A DNA stretch of 64,000 nucleotides from Demequina activiva (lineage in GTDB: Bacteria; Actinomycetota; Actinomycetes; Actinomycetales; Demequinaceae), in the NCBI RefSeq assembly GCF_016862815.1, contig NZ_BONR01000001.1, positions 310,001-374,000 of the forward strand. Direction: 5' to 3'. The notes beneath the pieces are model-generated. The model saw nothing but the letters and a program-made list of their open reading frames with translations, made no database searches and was not told the DNA's origin. Made by a program: the position numbers and the translations under genes. Below, in pieces: positions 1 to 8,778 of the stretch; the stretch's first letter is position 1; the number at the start of each line of letters is the position of its first letter.

Positions 1-290
1 TGCGCGAGCGGTACGAGTCCATCGCGATCCATGACCGTGGCCAGCGCTTCAACACGGATCTGCTGGAGGCGGTCGAGCTGGGCTTCCTGCTCGAGCTCGC
101 CGAGGTCGTCATCCGCGGGGCGGACGGCCGCAAGGAGAGCCGGGGCGGCCACTACCGCGAGGACTACCCCACCCGCGACGACGAGAACTACATGCAGCAC
201 ACGATGGTGTACGCGACGCCTGACGGGCTACGGATGGACTGGAAGCCCGTCGTGGTGACCAAGTACCAGCCCATGGAACGCAAGTACTAG
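1..290 (+). CDS. sdhA: Succinate dehydrogenase flavoprotein subunit, C-terminal end (partial)
   Basis: Only the last 95 codons are in the window; the reading frame starts at base 3 and ends with TAG. The visible part carries the conserved C-terminal segment SRGGHYREDYPTRDD, typical of the SdhA/FrdA capping and C-terminal domains, followed by a tail ending in QPMERKY. SdhA holds covalent FAD and oxidises succinate to fumarate on the inner face of the membrane. The iron-sulfur subunit follows 14 bases downstream on the same strand, so this is the distal end of an sdh operon; membrane anchor genes, if present, lie outside to the left. Identification is firm because of the motif and the neighbour. 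Confidence 0.93.
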   Translation, partial: RERYESIAIHDRGQRFNTDLLEAVELGFLLELAEVVIRGADGRKESRGGHYREDYPTRDDENYMQHTMVYATPDGLRMDWKPVVVTKYQPMERKY

Positions 291-304
291 GCCGGGAGCG
301 AGAG

Positions 305-1072
305 ATGACTGCCACTGCCGAGAAGACCGACGAGGTGGGCGCCGTCGCGTCCTTCACCGTCACCCTGCGCATCGCCCGCACCGATCCGGACGGCCTTGCC
401 GGCCACCCCGCGGGCGAGGAGTACTGGGAGGAGTTCACGGTCGAGGCCCACGCCACGGACCGCGTGCTCGACGCCCTGCACAAGATCAAGTGGGAGCAGG
501 ACGGCACGCTCGCCTTCCGCCGCTCGTGCGCGCACGGCGTGTGCGGCTCGGACGCGATGCGGATCAACGCGAAGAACCGTCTGGCATGCAAGACGCTGCT
601 GAAGGATCTCAACCCGTCCCGCCCCATCACGGTCGAGCCGATTCGCGGCCTGCCTGCGGAGAAGGACCTCATCGTGGACATGGAGCCGTTCTTCGCCTCC
701 TACCGCGAGATCATGCCCTTCCTGGTGACCTCCGGCCCTGCGCCGGAGCGCGAGCGCCTGCAGTCGCCGGAGGACCGCGCCAAGTTCGACGACACCACCA
801 AGTGCATCCTGTGCGCCGCGTGCACCACCGCGTGCCCGGTGTTCTGGACCGATGGTCAGTACTTTGGCCCGCAGGCCATCGTGGGCGCGCACCGGTTCAT
901 CTTCGACTCGCGCGACGAGGGCGAGTGGGACCGTCTCGAGATCCTCAACGACAAGGCCGGCGTGTGGAAGTGCCGCACGGCCTTCAACTGCACCGAGGCG
1001 TGCCCGCGTGGCATCGAGGTGACCAAGGCCATCTCCGAGGTCAAGCGAGCGCTCACCACCGGCGAGGTCTAG
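305..1072 (+). CDS. sdhB: Succinate dehydrogenase iron-sulfur subunit
   Basis: 255 residues. Passes electrons from the FAD of SdhA through three Fe-S clusters to quinone. The N-terminal ferredoxin fold has Cys75, Cys80, Asp83 and Cys95 as [2Fe-2S] ligands; the Asp at the third position is also known in E. coli SdhB. The C-terminal half has CILCAACTTACP (Cys167, 170, 173, 177) and CRTAFNCTEACP (Cys223, 229, 233), which supply the [4Fe-4S] and [3Fe-4S] clusters. The ATG follows a purine-rich GGGAGCGAGAG. It is co-transcribed with sdhA. Length and cysteine pattern match the family fully. Confidence 0.97.
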   Translation: MTATAEKTDEVGAVASFTVTLRIARTDPDGLAGHPAGEEYWEEFTVEAHATDRVLDALHKIKWEQDGTLAFRRSCAHGVCGSDAMRINAKNRLACKTLLKDLNPSRPITVEPIRGLPAEKDLIVDMEPFFASYREIMPFLVTSGPAPERERLQSPEDRAKFDDTTKCILCAACTTACPVFWTDGQYFGPQAIVGAHRFIFDSRDEGEWDRLEILNDKAGVWKCRTAFNCTEACPRGIEVTKAISEVKRALTTGEV

Positions 1073-1112
1073 TCACCGTTCGATCAGCGCGAGGCCGGCG
1101 CCGCCCGGCGCG

Positions 1113-1829
1113 TCACTGCTCGCACCACAGCTGGTCCACGGGGCGTCCACGCTCGCCGCAGGTGTCGCCGAACTCCTCGTACTCCGAGCCGATGGGCGAC
1201 GCGTTGTAGAGCTCGTCGCACGCGCCGTCGTCGCCCGCCGCGCACTGGTCCCACAGCGCGTCCAGCTCGGCGTTGTCGCCGTACGTCTGAGCGTCGGAGA
1301 AGAACGGGTCGTTCTCGAAATCGGACTCGATCCCGCTCTGGAACCCGGTCTGGAACTCGTCGCTCTGGACGAACGCGACGAGGAAGACCACGGTGATCGC
1401 CCACGCGATGGTCCCCAGGATTCCGAGGATCAGGCCGGCCCACGCCAGGCCCCTGCCGCCACGGATGCCCCCGGCAGTGCGCCGCAGACCGATCGCACCC
1501 AGGATGATCGCGATGACGCTTCCTCCCAGGATGCCCACGACGAGCGCGGCGATCGACACGCCATCGGTGCCCGTGGACGTGGGCGTCGGCGCCCCGTAGT
1601 ACGGAGTCGGAGTGCCGTAGGTCGGGGTCGGGGCGCCTCCGGAGAAGCCGGGAGCGGAGGGCTGCGGCGGCGCGTAGCCCGTCGCACCGTAGTCGTACGT
1701 GCGCACCTCGGGCTCGGGCTGCGCAGGCATCGGAGCCGGCTGCCACGCCGCGGCGTCGCCCGTCTGCTCCGAGCCCTGCTCCGAGCCCTGCTGCGAGGGA
1801 GTTGTCGAGAACGGGTCCTGGGTGCTCAC
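1113..1829 (-). CDS. DUF4190-like membrane protein with disordered Pro-rich N-terminus
   Basis: 238 residues. The first ~90 residues are rich in Pro, Gln, Gly, Thr and Tyr (repeats of the PTYGTPTPYYGAPTPT kind) and look disordered and cytoplasmic. Two membrane segments follow, around SIAALVVGILGGSVIAIILG and LAWAGLILGILGTIAWAITV, joined by a short basic loop. This is the DUF4190 arrangement. The C-terminal ~90 residues are acidic and contain four Cys, among them DQCAAGDDGACDEL and DTCGERG, so an extracytoplasmic disulfide-bonded domain is likely. Function unknown. It converges on sdhB with only 40 bases between stops. Confidence 0.7.
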   Translation of the reverse strand: MSTQDPFSTTPSQQGSEQGSEQTGDAAAWQPAPMPAQPEPEVRTYDYGATGYAPPQPSAPGFSGGAPTPTYGTPTPYYGAPTPTSTGTDGVSIAALVVGILGGSVIAIILGAIGLRRTAGGIRGGRGLAWAGLILGILGTIAWAITVVFLVAFVQSDEFQTGFQSGIESDFENDPFFSDAQTYGDNAELDALWDQCAAGDDGACDELYNASPIGSEYEEFGDTCGERGRPVDQLWCEQ

Positions 1830-1971
1830 TGAACGGTCCTTCCGCGTCTGTGGGGCGCGCGCATGACGGCGCGGTCCTCTTCCAGGGGCAGACGCTAGCG
1901 CATGTCGCGGCCTCAGCGGAAGGCTTGTGTGGGGAAACGCCCCGACAGTCGAATCAGCGGTCGCGTGGGCC

Positions 1972-3438
1972 CTAGCGGCGAAGCCAGGCGCGCACGCGGT
2001 CGCCCAGGCGCGGGCTCTCGCCCTCGGGGATGCCGAACAACACGCCGCCGTCCGGCTCCATGACCGAGGCCACGACCTCCTCGATGGTGGCCGCGAGGTA
2101 CAGCGTCGCCTCGCGGGCGTCCGAGGCGCGAGCGAACCTCGCGAGCTCCTCGCCCCCGAAGTCGACGGCGAAGGGGAAGCGCTCGTCCTGCGTCGAGGAC
2201 AGCGTCACGTCCGGCAGCCGGGCGTCACGAGCGCTGCGGACCAGCAGCGAGCGGTCGATCCCGGCACGCTTGCGCGCCACCGCCGCGAGAGCGAACACGG
2301 CGTGGCGTTGGGCGACTCGGGTGGACCGCGTCCGCATCGCTGGCCACGGATCCCCGGTCGCCGCAGCCCGCGCCACCGTGATGTCACCGTCCGTGCTGCG
2401 CTGCATCTCGATCGCAACGTGCTCAGGACCGGGATCGATGCGCAGGACGCCGGGATCCGTGCCCTCCACCTGCGCTCCCGCCTGGTGGACCGCCCAGTCG
2501 AGGAAGGGCTCGGCGAGCTCGTCCCGCGTGAGGGGCCCGAGCTGACGATAGGTGCCAAGGAACGCGGCCGAGTACAGCATGATGCGTGCCGTGTAGTTGG
2601 TGAACAGCAGCAGGGTGACGATGGCCGCGAAAGGCGCGAGCACGGCGTTGTTGGACACCCCAGAGATGATGAGCGACATCACCTGCCGCAGCACGCCCAT
2701 CCCGAACGCGGCGACCATCAGGGTGACGAGGATGGAGCGTCGGGACAGGCGCACACCGCCCAGGTAGACCAGCACGATCGCCGCGAAGGCCATGTCGACC
2801 AGGAACATCACGGCCGCTCCGGACAGCCGCACCGCCCACTCCTGCGGGGCGGTGTCGAAGAGCAGCTGGGAGACCTGGTCCGCGATCACCGAGGTGGCGA
2901 CCTGCAGGCCGGCACCCAGCACGACCATGAGCGCGATGCCCACCAGTGCGGCGAAGTCGCGCAGCTTGCCCTGCAGCGGCGATCGGTCATCCGCCTCCAG
3001 CATGGCCCACACCCCCATGCGCATGCCGCTCACGTAGCGGGAGGCGGTGTTGAAGAGGATGAGGAACGCGAAGAATCCCACCACCCCGGTGACGGCCGTG
3101 GGCTGCAGGGTGCTCGGGTCCACGAGGCCGGCATCGTCGGGGCCGTCCTTCACCACGCCGGGGACGGCCTGGTCGACGAAGTCGAAGATCTGGCTCGACA
3201 GCTCCTCGTCCCCCGCGATGAACCAGCTCGCGAGCGTCACCGCGATCAGCACGCCGGCGGCGATCGAGGTCAGCGAGAAGAAGGCGATGCCGCCCGCGAT
3301 CACGCTGCCGTTGCGGTCCGAGTAGCGCTCCAGGGTGCGACCGGGGTGGGTGAGATCGAACCGCTCCTTGAGGGTCTTCGCGTCCGCGACCAGGCCCTTG
3401 CCGCGCGCGACGAGCGAGTCCTCCTTGCGGTCCGCCAC
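1972..3438 (-). CDS. YihY/BrkB-family inner membrane protein
   Basis: 488 residues from a GTG start at 3438, which has GAGGAGG just upstream; longer in-frame extensions run into trpS and are unlikely. After a ~40-residue cytoplasmic lead, the signature SDRNGSVIAGGIAFFSLTSI begins a six-helix YihY/BrkB domain that includes FFAFLILFNTASRYVSG and a late FTNYTARIMLYSAAFLGTY. A ~150-residue soluble C-terminal extension is typical of actinobacterial members. BrkB was once called RNase BN, but the family's true role is not settled. trpS ends five bases before this gene begins, so the two are probably co-transcribed. Confidence 0.85.
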   Translation of the reverse strand: MADRKEDSLVARGKGLVADAKTLKERFDLTHPGRTLERYSDRNGSVIAGGIAFFSLTSIAAGVLIAVTLASWFIAGDEELSSQIFDFVDQAVPGVVKDGPDDAGLVDPSTLQPTAVTGVVGFFAFLILFNTASRYVSGMRMGVWAMLEADDRSPLQGKLRDFAALVGIALMVVLGAGLQVATSVIADQVSQLLFDTAPQEWAVRLSGAAVMFLVDMAFAAIVLVYLGGVRLSRRSILVTLMVAAFGMGVLRQVMSLIISGVSNNAVLAPFAAIVTLLLFTNYTARIMLYSAAFLGTYRQLGPLTRDELAEPFLDWAVHQAGAQVEGTDPGVLRIDPGPEHVAIEMQRSTDGDITVARAAATGDPWPAMRTRSTRVAQRHAVFALAAVARKRAGIDRSLLVRSARDARLPDVTLSSTQDERFPFAVDFGGEELARFARASDAREATLYLAATIEEVVASVMEPDGGVLFGIPEGESPRLGDRVRAWLRR

Positions 3439-3443
3439 AGGTG

Positions 3444-4457
3444 CTACCTCCTCGTTGTCGCGGGCACCAGACCCACGCGGTCGTACAGCCGCGCGAGCGT
3501 CTCCTGGGCGATGCCGCGGGCCTTGTCCGCGCCATCGGCCAGTACCGAGTCCAACCTGTCCGGGGACCCGATCCATTCCATCGCGGCGTCCCGCACCGGC
3601 GTCAGGTACTCGACCACGGCGTCCGCCAGGTCCACCTTGAGGTGGCCGTACATCTTGCCCTCGTAGTCGGCCACCAGCTGCTCGATCGAGCGCCCGTCGA
3701 TGGCCGAGTAGATGCTCAGCAGGCTGGACACGCCCGGCTTGGCCTCGCGATCGAAGCGGATCTCGGAGCCCGTGTCCGTAACGGCGGACTTGATGGCCTT
3801 CGCCACCTTCTTCGGATCCTCCAGGATCTCGATGAGCCCCTTGCCGTTGGACGCGGACTTCGACATCTTCTTGGTGGGCTCCTGCAGGTCGTAGATCTTC
3901 GCCGTCTCCTTGACGATGTAGGCCTCCGGCACCACGGCCGAGCCCTCCCCCAGGCGGGTGTTGAGGCGCTCGGCGAGATCCCGCGACAGCTCGAGGTGCT
4001 GGCGCTGGTCCTCGCCCACGGGAACCAGGTTCGTGTCGTACAGCAGGATGTCCGCCGCCATGAGGATCGGGTACGTGAACAGGCCCACGTTGGTGCCGGA
4101 CTCGCCCACCTTCGCGGACTTGTCCTTGAACTGCGTCATGCGCCCGGCCTCGCCCATCCCGGTGAACGTGCTCAGCAGCCACGCGAGCTGGGCGTGCTCA
4201 GGAACGTGCGACTGCACGAACACGATCGAGCGCTCGGGATCCACCCCTGCCGCGAGGAACTGAGCGGCGGTGCGCCGCGTGCGACGTTCGAGCTCCGACG
4301 GGTCAGGAGCCACGGTCAGCGCATGCAGGTCGACGACGCCGTAGATCGCATCGTGGGTGTCCTGCAGCTTCACCCACTGGACCAGCGCGCCCAGGTAGTT
4401 GCCCAGGTGCAGGGAGTCGGAGGTGGGCTGCATGGCGGAGAACACGCGGGGCTTCAT
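3444..4457 (-). CDS. trpS: Tryptophanyl-tRNA synthetase
   Basis: 337 residues; charges tRNA-Trp. Class I synthetase with the HIGH-like motif LHLGNYLG near residue 18 and the KMSKS loop [11 protein letters not shown] near residue 195. The start [14 protein letters not shown] is the family consensus; an in-frame ATG three codons upstream (4466) is a possible alternative. Transcription continues into the BrkB gene. A CGCATCGGCC hairpin separates it from tatB upstream. No T-box leader is visible in the short upstream gap. Confidence 0.96.
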   Translation of the reverse strand: MKPRVFSAMQPTSDSLHLGNYLGALVQWVKLQDTHDAIYGVVDLHALTVAPDPSELERRTRRTAAQFLAAGVDPERSIVFVQSHVPEHAQLAWLLSTFTGMGEAGRMTQFKDKSAKVGESGTNVGLFTYPILMAADILLYDTNLVPVGEDQRQHLELSRDLAERLNTRLGEGSAVVPEAYIVKETAKIYDLQEPTKKMSKSASNGKGLIEILEDPKKVAKAIKSAVTDTGSEIRFDREAKPGVSSLLSIYSAIDGRSIEQLVADYEGKMYGHLKVDLADAVVEYLTPVRDAAMEWIGSPDRLDSVLADGADKARGIAQETLARLYDRVGLVPATTRR

Positions 4458-4497
4458 GGCCCCCATTGTTCCGTACCCGCGCGCGTGACCCAACCCG

Positions 4498-4530
4498 CGC
4501 ATCGGCCGGGCGGAGCGCACGGCCGATGCG
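4498..4530 (-). terminator. Hairpin terminator after tatB (CGCATCGGCC family)
   Basis: Perfect 11-bp arms CGCATCGGCCG (4498-4508) and CGGCCGATGCG (4520-4530) around an 11-base loop. It lies between the tatB stop and the trpS start. There is no T tract, which is common for high-GC terminators. The arm sequence recurs at other gene ends in the window. Confidence 0.6.
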
Positions 4531-4543
4531 GGGGCTCAGCGGA

Positions 4544-4870
4544 TCAGGTGGCGTCCGCGTCGTACGGCGCCGGCTGAGGCACGGGCGCCGCCGCGGCCGC
4601 AGGGGCGGCCGCAGCGGGCTTGGGAGCAGGCTCGTACAGGGCGTCGCGGACGATACGGCGCGGGTCGTACTGGCGCGGATCGTACTGCTTCCAGTCGACG
4701 CCGTCGCCCAGCTCGGTCTTCAGCTGATCCTTGTTGCGAGTGACGAGGTCACGCAGGGTGACCACCCACTCGCGCAACTGGGCCGCGTACTCCGGCATGC
4801 GTTCGGGACCCACCACCAGGATGGCGATCACGATGAGGACGAGGAGCTCGCCCCCGTTGATGCCGAACAT
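4544..4870 (-). CDS. tatB: Sec-independent protein translocase TatB
   Basis: 108 residues. TatB binds twin-arginine signal peptides together with TatC. It begins with MFGINGGELLVLIVIAILVV, a single N-terminal helix, then the hinge GPERMPEY and an amphipathic helix (AAQLREWVVTLRDLV). An Ala/Pro-rich disordered tail follows. The start is five bases after the htrA stop, making it the last gene of the sigE-rseA-htrA operon, the same linkage as in Mycobacterium tuberculosis. The hinge GPE favours TatB over TatA, as does the gene context. Confidence 0.9.
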   Translation of the reverse strand: MFGINGGELLVLIVIAILVVGPERMPEYAAQLREWVVTLRDLVTRNKDQLKTELGDGVDWKQYDPRQYDPRRIVRDALYEPAPKPAAAAPAAAAAPVPQPAPYDADAT

Positions 4871-4875
4871 GCCGC

Positions 4876-6261
4876 CTATTCTTGCCCGTCGGGAGCCTGG
4901 TCGCCAGTCTCGAAGTCGACGTTGTCGCTCGAGGTGAGCGTGATGGGCACATCCCGCTCCCCTCCACCGCTCTGCACGGTGAACACGACCTCGTCGCCGG
5001 GGGCCATGGCGCGGATGGCGACCACGAGCTCGTCGGTCTGCGTGATGGGGCGTCCGTCGATCGCCGTGATGATGTCGCCGGGCTCGATGCCTGCGACGTC
5101 CGCGGGACCGCCATCGACCACGCCGCTGGCATCGTCGACCACCTTGACGCCCTCGCCCGTGTAGCGCTCGTCCAGCTGCACGCCGATCACCGGATAGGTC
5201 GCCTCGCCGGTCTCGATGATCTGCTCGGCCGTGCGCTGCGCCTGGTTCGACGGGATCGCGAAGCCCAGGCCCACCGAGCCCGCTCCGGTCGACTGCGTGG
5301 CTCCCGGCAGCGCGGCGACGGCGGAGTTGACGCCGATCACCTCGCCATTGGCGTTGAGCAGCGGTCCGCCCGAGTTGCCCGGGTTGATGGCGGCATCGGT
5401 CTGGATCGCGTCGATGAATGCCGGGGCGCCCTCGGCGCCGCCAGCCGTCACGGGACGGTGCAGCGCGGAGACGATGCCAGTGGTGACCGTGGACTCCAGG
5501 CCCAGCGGCGAGCCCACCGCGATCGTCTCGTCGCCCACGACCACCTCGCTCGAGTCCGCGAAGGTCACCGGCGTCAGTCCGTCGACGTCGATCTGCAGCA
5601 CGGCGAGGTCGTAGTCGGACGTCGCGCCCACCAGGTCAGCGGCCATCTCCGAGCCGTCCGACATCACCACGGTGATCTCGTCCGCGCCTTCGATGACGTG
5701 GTTGTTGGTGAGGATGTAGCCGTCCTCGCGGATGATGAATCCGGAGCCGGTGGAGGCGCCCACGCCGCCCACGGCGGCCTCGATCGACACGACCGACGGC
5801 ATCACCGCGGCAGCCACGGCAGCGACGGAGCCCTCGGCACGCTCGACGGGCTCACCGCTGGCGACCTGGATGCTGGCGCCGGAGGGCATGAACTCGTCGT
5901 ACGCCCACGCGCCGGCGATCCCGCCGCCGACGCCCAGCACGAGCGAGCCGCACGCGATGAGCGCGACCGTGCGCTTGCGCACCCGACCCACCGGGGGCTT
6001 CGCGTCCGGGGTGGTCGCGGGCGCCGCCGGCGGCTCGTACCCGGAGGCGTCGTGCGCGGGCTCGCCGGTGTACATCACGCCGTCGGGGCCGGGCGTCAGG
6101 GGCGGCTGCGACTGCTGGGCGGGCTGCGCGGGCTGCGTGGGCAGCGGCAGCGTGTCCTGCTGGCCGGTCATCACCGCCCCACCGTCCTGCGGCGGCGCGT
6201 ACGGGTCGCTCGATGGGCGCGCGGGAGACGAGCCCGGGGGCGCGAAGGAATTGTCAGACAT
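4876..6261 (-). CDS. htrA: HtrA/DegP-like membrane-anchored serine protease with PDZ domain
   Basis: 461 residues. The ~90-residue N-terminus is Pro/Gln-rich and cytoplasmic, then one membrane segment (TVALIACGSLVLGVGGGIAG) places the rest outside. The trypsin-like domain shows the catalytic His in TNNHVIEG, Asp in SDYDLAVLQ and Ser in INPGNSGGPLLN. A C-terminal PDZ domain contains GPADVAGIEPGDIITAIDG. It degrades or refolds damaged envelope proteins. The start has GAGGAG eight bases upstream and lies 19 bases after rseA. In mycobacteria the equivalent protease takes part in sigma-E signalling, so it may be both effector and regulator here (inference). Confidence 0.93.
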   Translation of the reverse strand: MSDNSFAPPGSSPARPSSDPYAPPQDGGAVMTGQQDTLPLPTQPAQPAQQSQPPLTPGPDGVMYTGEPAHDASGYEPPAAPATTPDAKPPVGRVRKRTVALIACGSLVLGVGGGIAGAWAYDEFMPSGASIQVASGEPVERAEGSVAAVAAAVMPSVVSIEAAVGGVGASTGSGFIIREDGYILTNNHVIEGADEITVVMSDGSEMAADLVGATSDYDLAVLQIDVDGLTPVTFADSSEVVVGDETIAVGSPLGLESTVTTGIVSALHRPVTAGGAEGAPAFIDAIQTDAAINPGNSGGPLLNANGEVIGVNSAVAALPGATQSTGAGSVGLGFAIPSNQAQRTAEQIIETGEATYPVIGVQLDERYTGEGVKVVDDASGVVDGGPADVAGIEPGDIITAIDGRPITQTDELVVAIRAMAPGDEVVFTVQSGGGERDVPITLTSSDNVDFETGDQAPDGQE

Positions 6262-6280
6262 CAGGGGTGCTCCTCACGGT

Positions 6281-7120
6281 TCAGGGGGTCACAGCGTCGG
6301 AGATCTCGCGGAGGCCGTCGAGGACGCGGTCGACGACGGTCAGGTCTCCGTGGGCGGGGAAGGCCAGCGCGGCCTCCTCGAGCAGCGCGGGCGCGCAGGT
6401 GCAGGTCACGGAGATCACGACGTCACCTGTCTGCCAGACCAACTGCCGAGGGTGGTCGCTCACCAGGTACGCCGAGGTGTGACCCAGGTCGACGGGCGTG
6501 TAGTACTCGGTCACCAGCGGTGACAGCCGGCCGTGCTGCTCGGTGATGACGATCGGCTCGACCTGCGCGAGCATCGATGCCACGAGCACGTTCTCTCCGG
6601 ATCGAGCGCGCACCACGGTCGCCTCGACAGGAACCAGGCCGGTGGCCTCCCAGTCGGGGTGCACCCAGCTGCGCAGCTGGTCACCGGTGCGCATCGTCTG
6701 CGCGCCCATGCGCACCACGGCGGTTCCGGAGACGTCGTCGCTCTCGGCGAACTCGAGCGAGACCTCCTCGGGCTCCCCCACCACGTACGCGCTGATCACC
6801 ACGAGACCGGCGAGAGCGCATGCGAGCGCCGCCACGAGCAGCGGGCGACGGTCCGGGGGCCGGGCAGCACGCACCTGGTGCTTGGACTCGCCCTTCGCGA
6901 TCTCCGCGATGCGGTCGCGATCGAGGAGCTGCTCCGTGAAGCGCATGTCGATGCCGGCGGTCGAGGTCTTGAGGGCGTCGCGCGCGGCACGGAGGTCATC
7001 CCACTTGGACCGGCACTCGTCGCATGCCTCGAGGTGCGCCATGGCCGCCGCGCAGCGCGCAGGGCTCAGCCTGTTGTCGAGCAGGTCGTGAAGATCGTCT
7101 CCGAGGTGCTGTTCGCTCAC
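6281..7120 (-). CDS. rseA: Zinc-binding anti-sigma factor, RseA type
   Basis: 279 residues. An N-terminal ZAS domain carries His29-x3-Cys33-x2-Cys36 (HLEACDEC), which binds zinc and the cognate sigma factor. A membrane helix follows at about residues 93-114 ([20 protein letters not shown]), then an extracytoplasmic domain of ~165 residues with a CTC motif near its end. The GTG start overlaps the sigE stop by four bases (GTGA), so the two are translationally coupled and made in balanced amounts. It should hold SigE inactive until envelope stress. The long outer domain is larger than in many RseA proteins and may sense stress; that part is inference. Confidence 0.88.
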   Translation of the reverse strand: MSEQHLGDDLHDLLDNRLSPARCAAAMAHLEACDECRSKWDDLRAARDALKTSTAGIDMRFTEQLLDRDRIAEIAKGESKHQVRAARPPDRRPLLVAALACALAGLVVISAYVVGEPEEVSLEFAESDDVSGTAVVRMGAQTMRTGDQLRSWVHPDWEATGLVPVEATVVRARSGENVLVASMLAQVEPIVITEQHGRLSPLVTEYYTPVDLGHTSAYLVSDHPRQLVWQTGDVVISVTCTCAPALLEEAALAFPAHGDLTVVDRVLDGLREISDAVTP

Positions 7121-7719
7121 ACGCCACCTCGCACCGGCGCGCGGTGAGCCAGAGACTCACGGAGCTTCGCGCGGGCGCGAGAAAGTCGGGAGCGGACAGT
7201 GCCCATCTTGATGCCGAGCGTGGCGGCGATCTCCTCGTACGACAGGCCCTCGATGTCGCTCAGCACCACCGCGGCCCGGTACTCGGGCTGGAGGTCCGCG
7301 AGCGCGGCGACGATGTCGTCGCCCAGGTGGGACATGTCGAAGGCATCCTCGGGCTGACCCGACCGCTCGTGGCGATCGAAGCTGTCAGACGTGGCCACCG
7401 CAGCATCGTCGTCCGCCATGAAGTCGAAGCGGATCCTCTTCTTGCGACGCATGCGGTCCAGGAAGAGGTTCGTGGTGATGCGGTGCAGCCAGCCCTCGAA
7501 CGTGCCGGGCTTGTACTGCGACAGCGAGTTGAACACACGGACGAACACGTCCTGCGTCAGGTCCTCGGCGTCATGCTGGTTGCCCGTGAGGTGATAGGCG
7601 AGTCGGTAGACCCGTCCGGAGTGCTCCTCGACGATCCGTTCCCAGGTCAGCTCCTGCGGAAGGGTCTCGGAAGTGAAGGGGGTCGACTCAACGGTCTCAG
7701 GTGTGACGATGTGCGTCAT
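7117..7719 (-). CDS. sigE: ECF RNA polymerase sigma factor, SigE type
   Basis: 200 residues from the ATG at 7719, preceded by a strong AAGGAGGGAGAGCAG; the longer frame from 7794 would cover the promoter. Region sigma2 includes [20 protein letters not shown]. Region sigma4 includes [20 protein letters not shown]. There is no sigma3 or accessory domain, so it is a minimal ECF factor. The following anti-sigma factor, HtrA and TatB identify it as an extracytoplasmic-stress sigma factor. The upstream region has a consensus ECF promoter, which suggests that it activates its own operon. Confidence 0.94.
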   Translation of the reverse strand: MTHIVTPETVESTPFTSETLPQELTWERIVEEHSGRVYRLAYHLTGNQHDAEDLTQDVFVRVFNSLSQYKPGTFEGWLHRITTNLFLDRMRRKKRIRFDFMADDDAAVATSDSFDRHERSGQPEDAFDMSHLGDDIVAALADLQPEYRAAVVLSDIEGLSYEEIAATLGIKMGTVRSRLSRARAKLRESLAHRAPVRGGV

Positions 7720-7746
7720 CTGCTCTCCCTCCTTCACGTGTCTCAC

Positions 7747-7773
7747 AACGGTTGCCGACCCCTCTATGTTCCC
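7747..7773 (-). promoter_or_regulatory. ECF-type promoter of the sigE operon
   Basis: On the minus strand, GGGAAC (7773-7768) and CGTT (7750-7747) are separated by exactly 17 bases, the classic GGAAC-N17-CGTT pattern of SigE/SigH-class promoters. The CGTT ends 27 bases before the sigE ATG, leaving room for a short leader that holds the ribosome site. Confidence 0.8.
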
Positions 7774-7844
7774 ACGTCTGACGCTGCGCGGCATCGGCTC
7801 ATGGTCCTGTGTGACCTATACCATTCCCGTAGGGAGGCCACCTG

Positions 7845-8477
7845 ATGAGCACCGATTCCGCCAATTGGGCGTACTGCGAGGACTTCGTCCCCGAGGACGA
7901 CGTCCTGCTCGCGGCGCGCGACGTCGCGGACCAGCTGGGCTGCGTGCCGGTCCACCCTGGTGCCGGCCGCGTGCTGCAGCTCACGACACGCCTGGCAGGA
8001 GTGCGATCCGCGGTCGAGATCGGCACCGGAGCCGGCGTGTCCACCACCTACATCCTGCGCGGCATGGGCGCATCAGGGGTGATCACCACCATCGATGTCG
8101 AGCCCGAGCATCACAAGGCCGCCAAGCGCACGCTGGCAGCCGGGGGCTTCGCACCCGAGCGCGCCCGGATGATCACGGGGCGGGCGCTCGACGTGCTGCC
8201 GCGGCTCACGGACGGCGGGTACGACCTGGTCCTCATCGACGCACGCAAGGCCGAGTACCCCGAGTATCTCGAGCAGGCGCTGCGTCTGCTGCGCATCGGC
8301 GGGATCGTCGCGATCGACAACGCCCTGTGGCACGGGCGGGTGCCGGATCCGGCTCAGCGCGACGAGAACACGACCGCGGTGCGGATGACGCTCAAGGCGG
8401 TCCGGGACTCGGATGTGCTCGAGCCCATGCTGCTGCCGAGCGGGGACGGGCTGCTGGTGGCCATCAAGACGGCCTGA
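7845..8477 (+). CDS. SAM-dependent O-methyltransferase, class I
   Basis: 210 residues. Rossmann methyltransferase with the SAM-binding motif EIGTGAGVSTTYILRGM and later motifs ITTIDVEPEHHKAA and LVLIDARKAEYPEYLEQAL. The overall pattern matches the catechol/caffeoyl-CoA O-methyltransferase family (PF01596), and the final IDNALWHG is a family hallmark. The ATG has AGGGAGG nine bases upstream. It is divergent from sigE, the same position as Rv1220c next to sigE in Mycobacterium. The substrate is unknown. Confidence 0.9.
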   Translation: MSTDSANWAYCEDFVPEDDVLLAARDVADQLGCVPVHPGAGRVLQLTTRLAGVRSAVEIGTGAGVSTTYILRGMGASGVITTIDVEPEHHKAAKRTLAAGGFAPERARMITGRALDVLPRLTDGGYDLVLIDARKAEYPEYLEQALRLLRIGGIVAIDNALWHGRVPDPAQRDENTTAVRMTLKAVRDSDVLEPMLLPSGDGLLVAIKTA

Positions 8478-8516
8478 GCCCATGCATGGGCGCCACTGCG
8501 GGCGCCGGTATGGCCG

Positions 8517-8684
8517 CTACTGCAGCGCGCCGGCCAGTGCGTCGCGCAGCTGGGCGACCTCGTCCGCGTTGATCTCCACGACCAGGCGGCCGCCACCCTC
8601 GAGCGGGACGCGCATCACATAGCCGCGACCCTCCTTCACGACCTCCATGGGGCCGTCACCGGTACGGGGCTTCATCGCAGCCAT
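8517..8684 (-). CDS. DUF3117 small conserved protein
   Basis: 55 residues starting MAAMKPRTGDGPMEVVKEGR. The conserved block MRVPLEGGGRLVVEINADE follows. This small family is nearly universal in Actinobacteria but has no assigned function. A longer in-frame start at 8879 is rejected because the family begins at MAAMKPRTGDGP. AGGAGAAC lies just upstream of the ATG. It converges with the methyltransferase; 39 bases separate the two stops. Confidence 0.9.
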   Translation of the reverse strand: MAAMKPRTGDGPMEVVKEGRGYVMRVPLEGGGRLVVEINADEVAQLRDALAGALQ

Positions 8685-8778
8685 AGTGTGGTTCTCCTCG
8701 AGATGTCGTGCGCGCCGCGCACCTGCGGCATCGGCGACTATTCTACGCCGACGCCGCAGAGGCCTCGAACCACGCCCC

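Noticed and set aside
3439-4182. An N-terminal extension of the BrkB gene to 4182
   Set aside because: It overlaps trpS in another frame. The GTG at 3438 has a good ribosome site and gives a normal family start.
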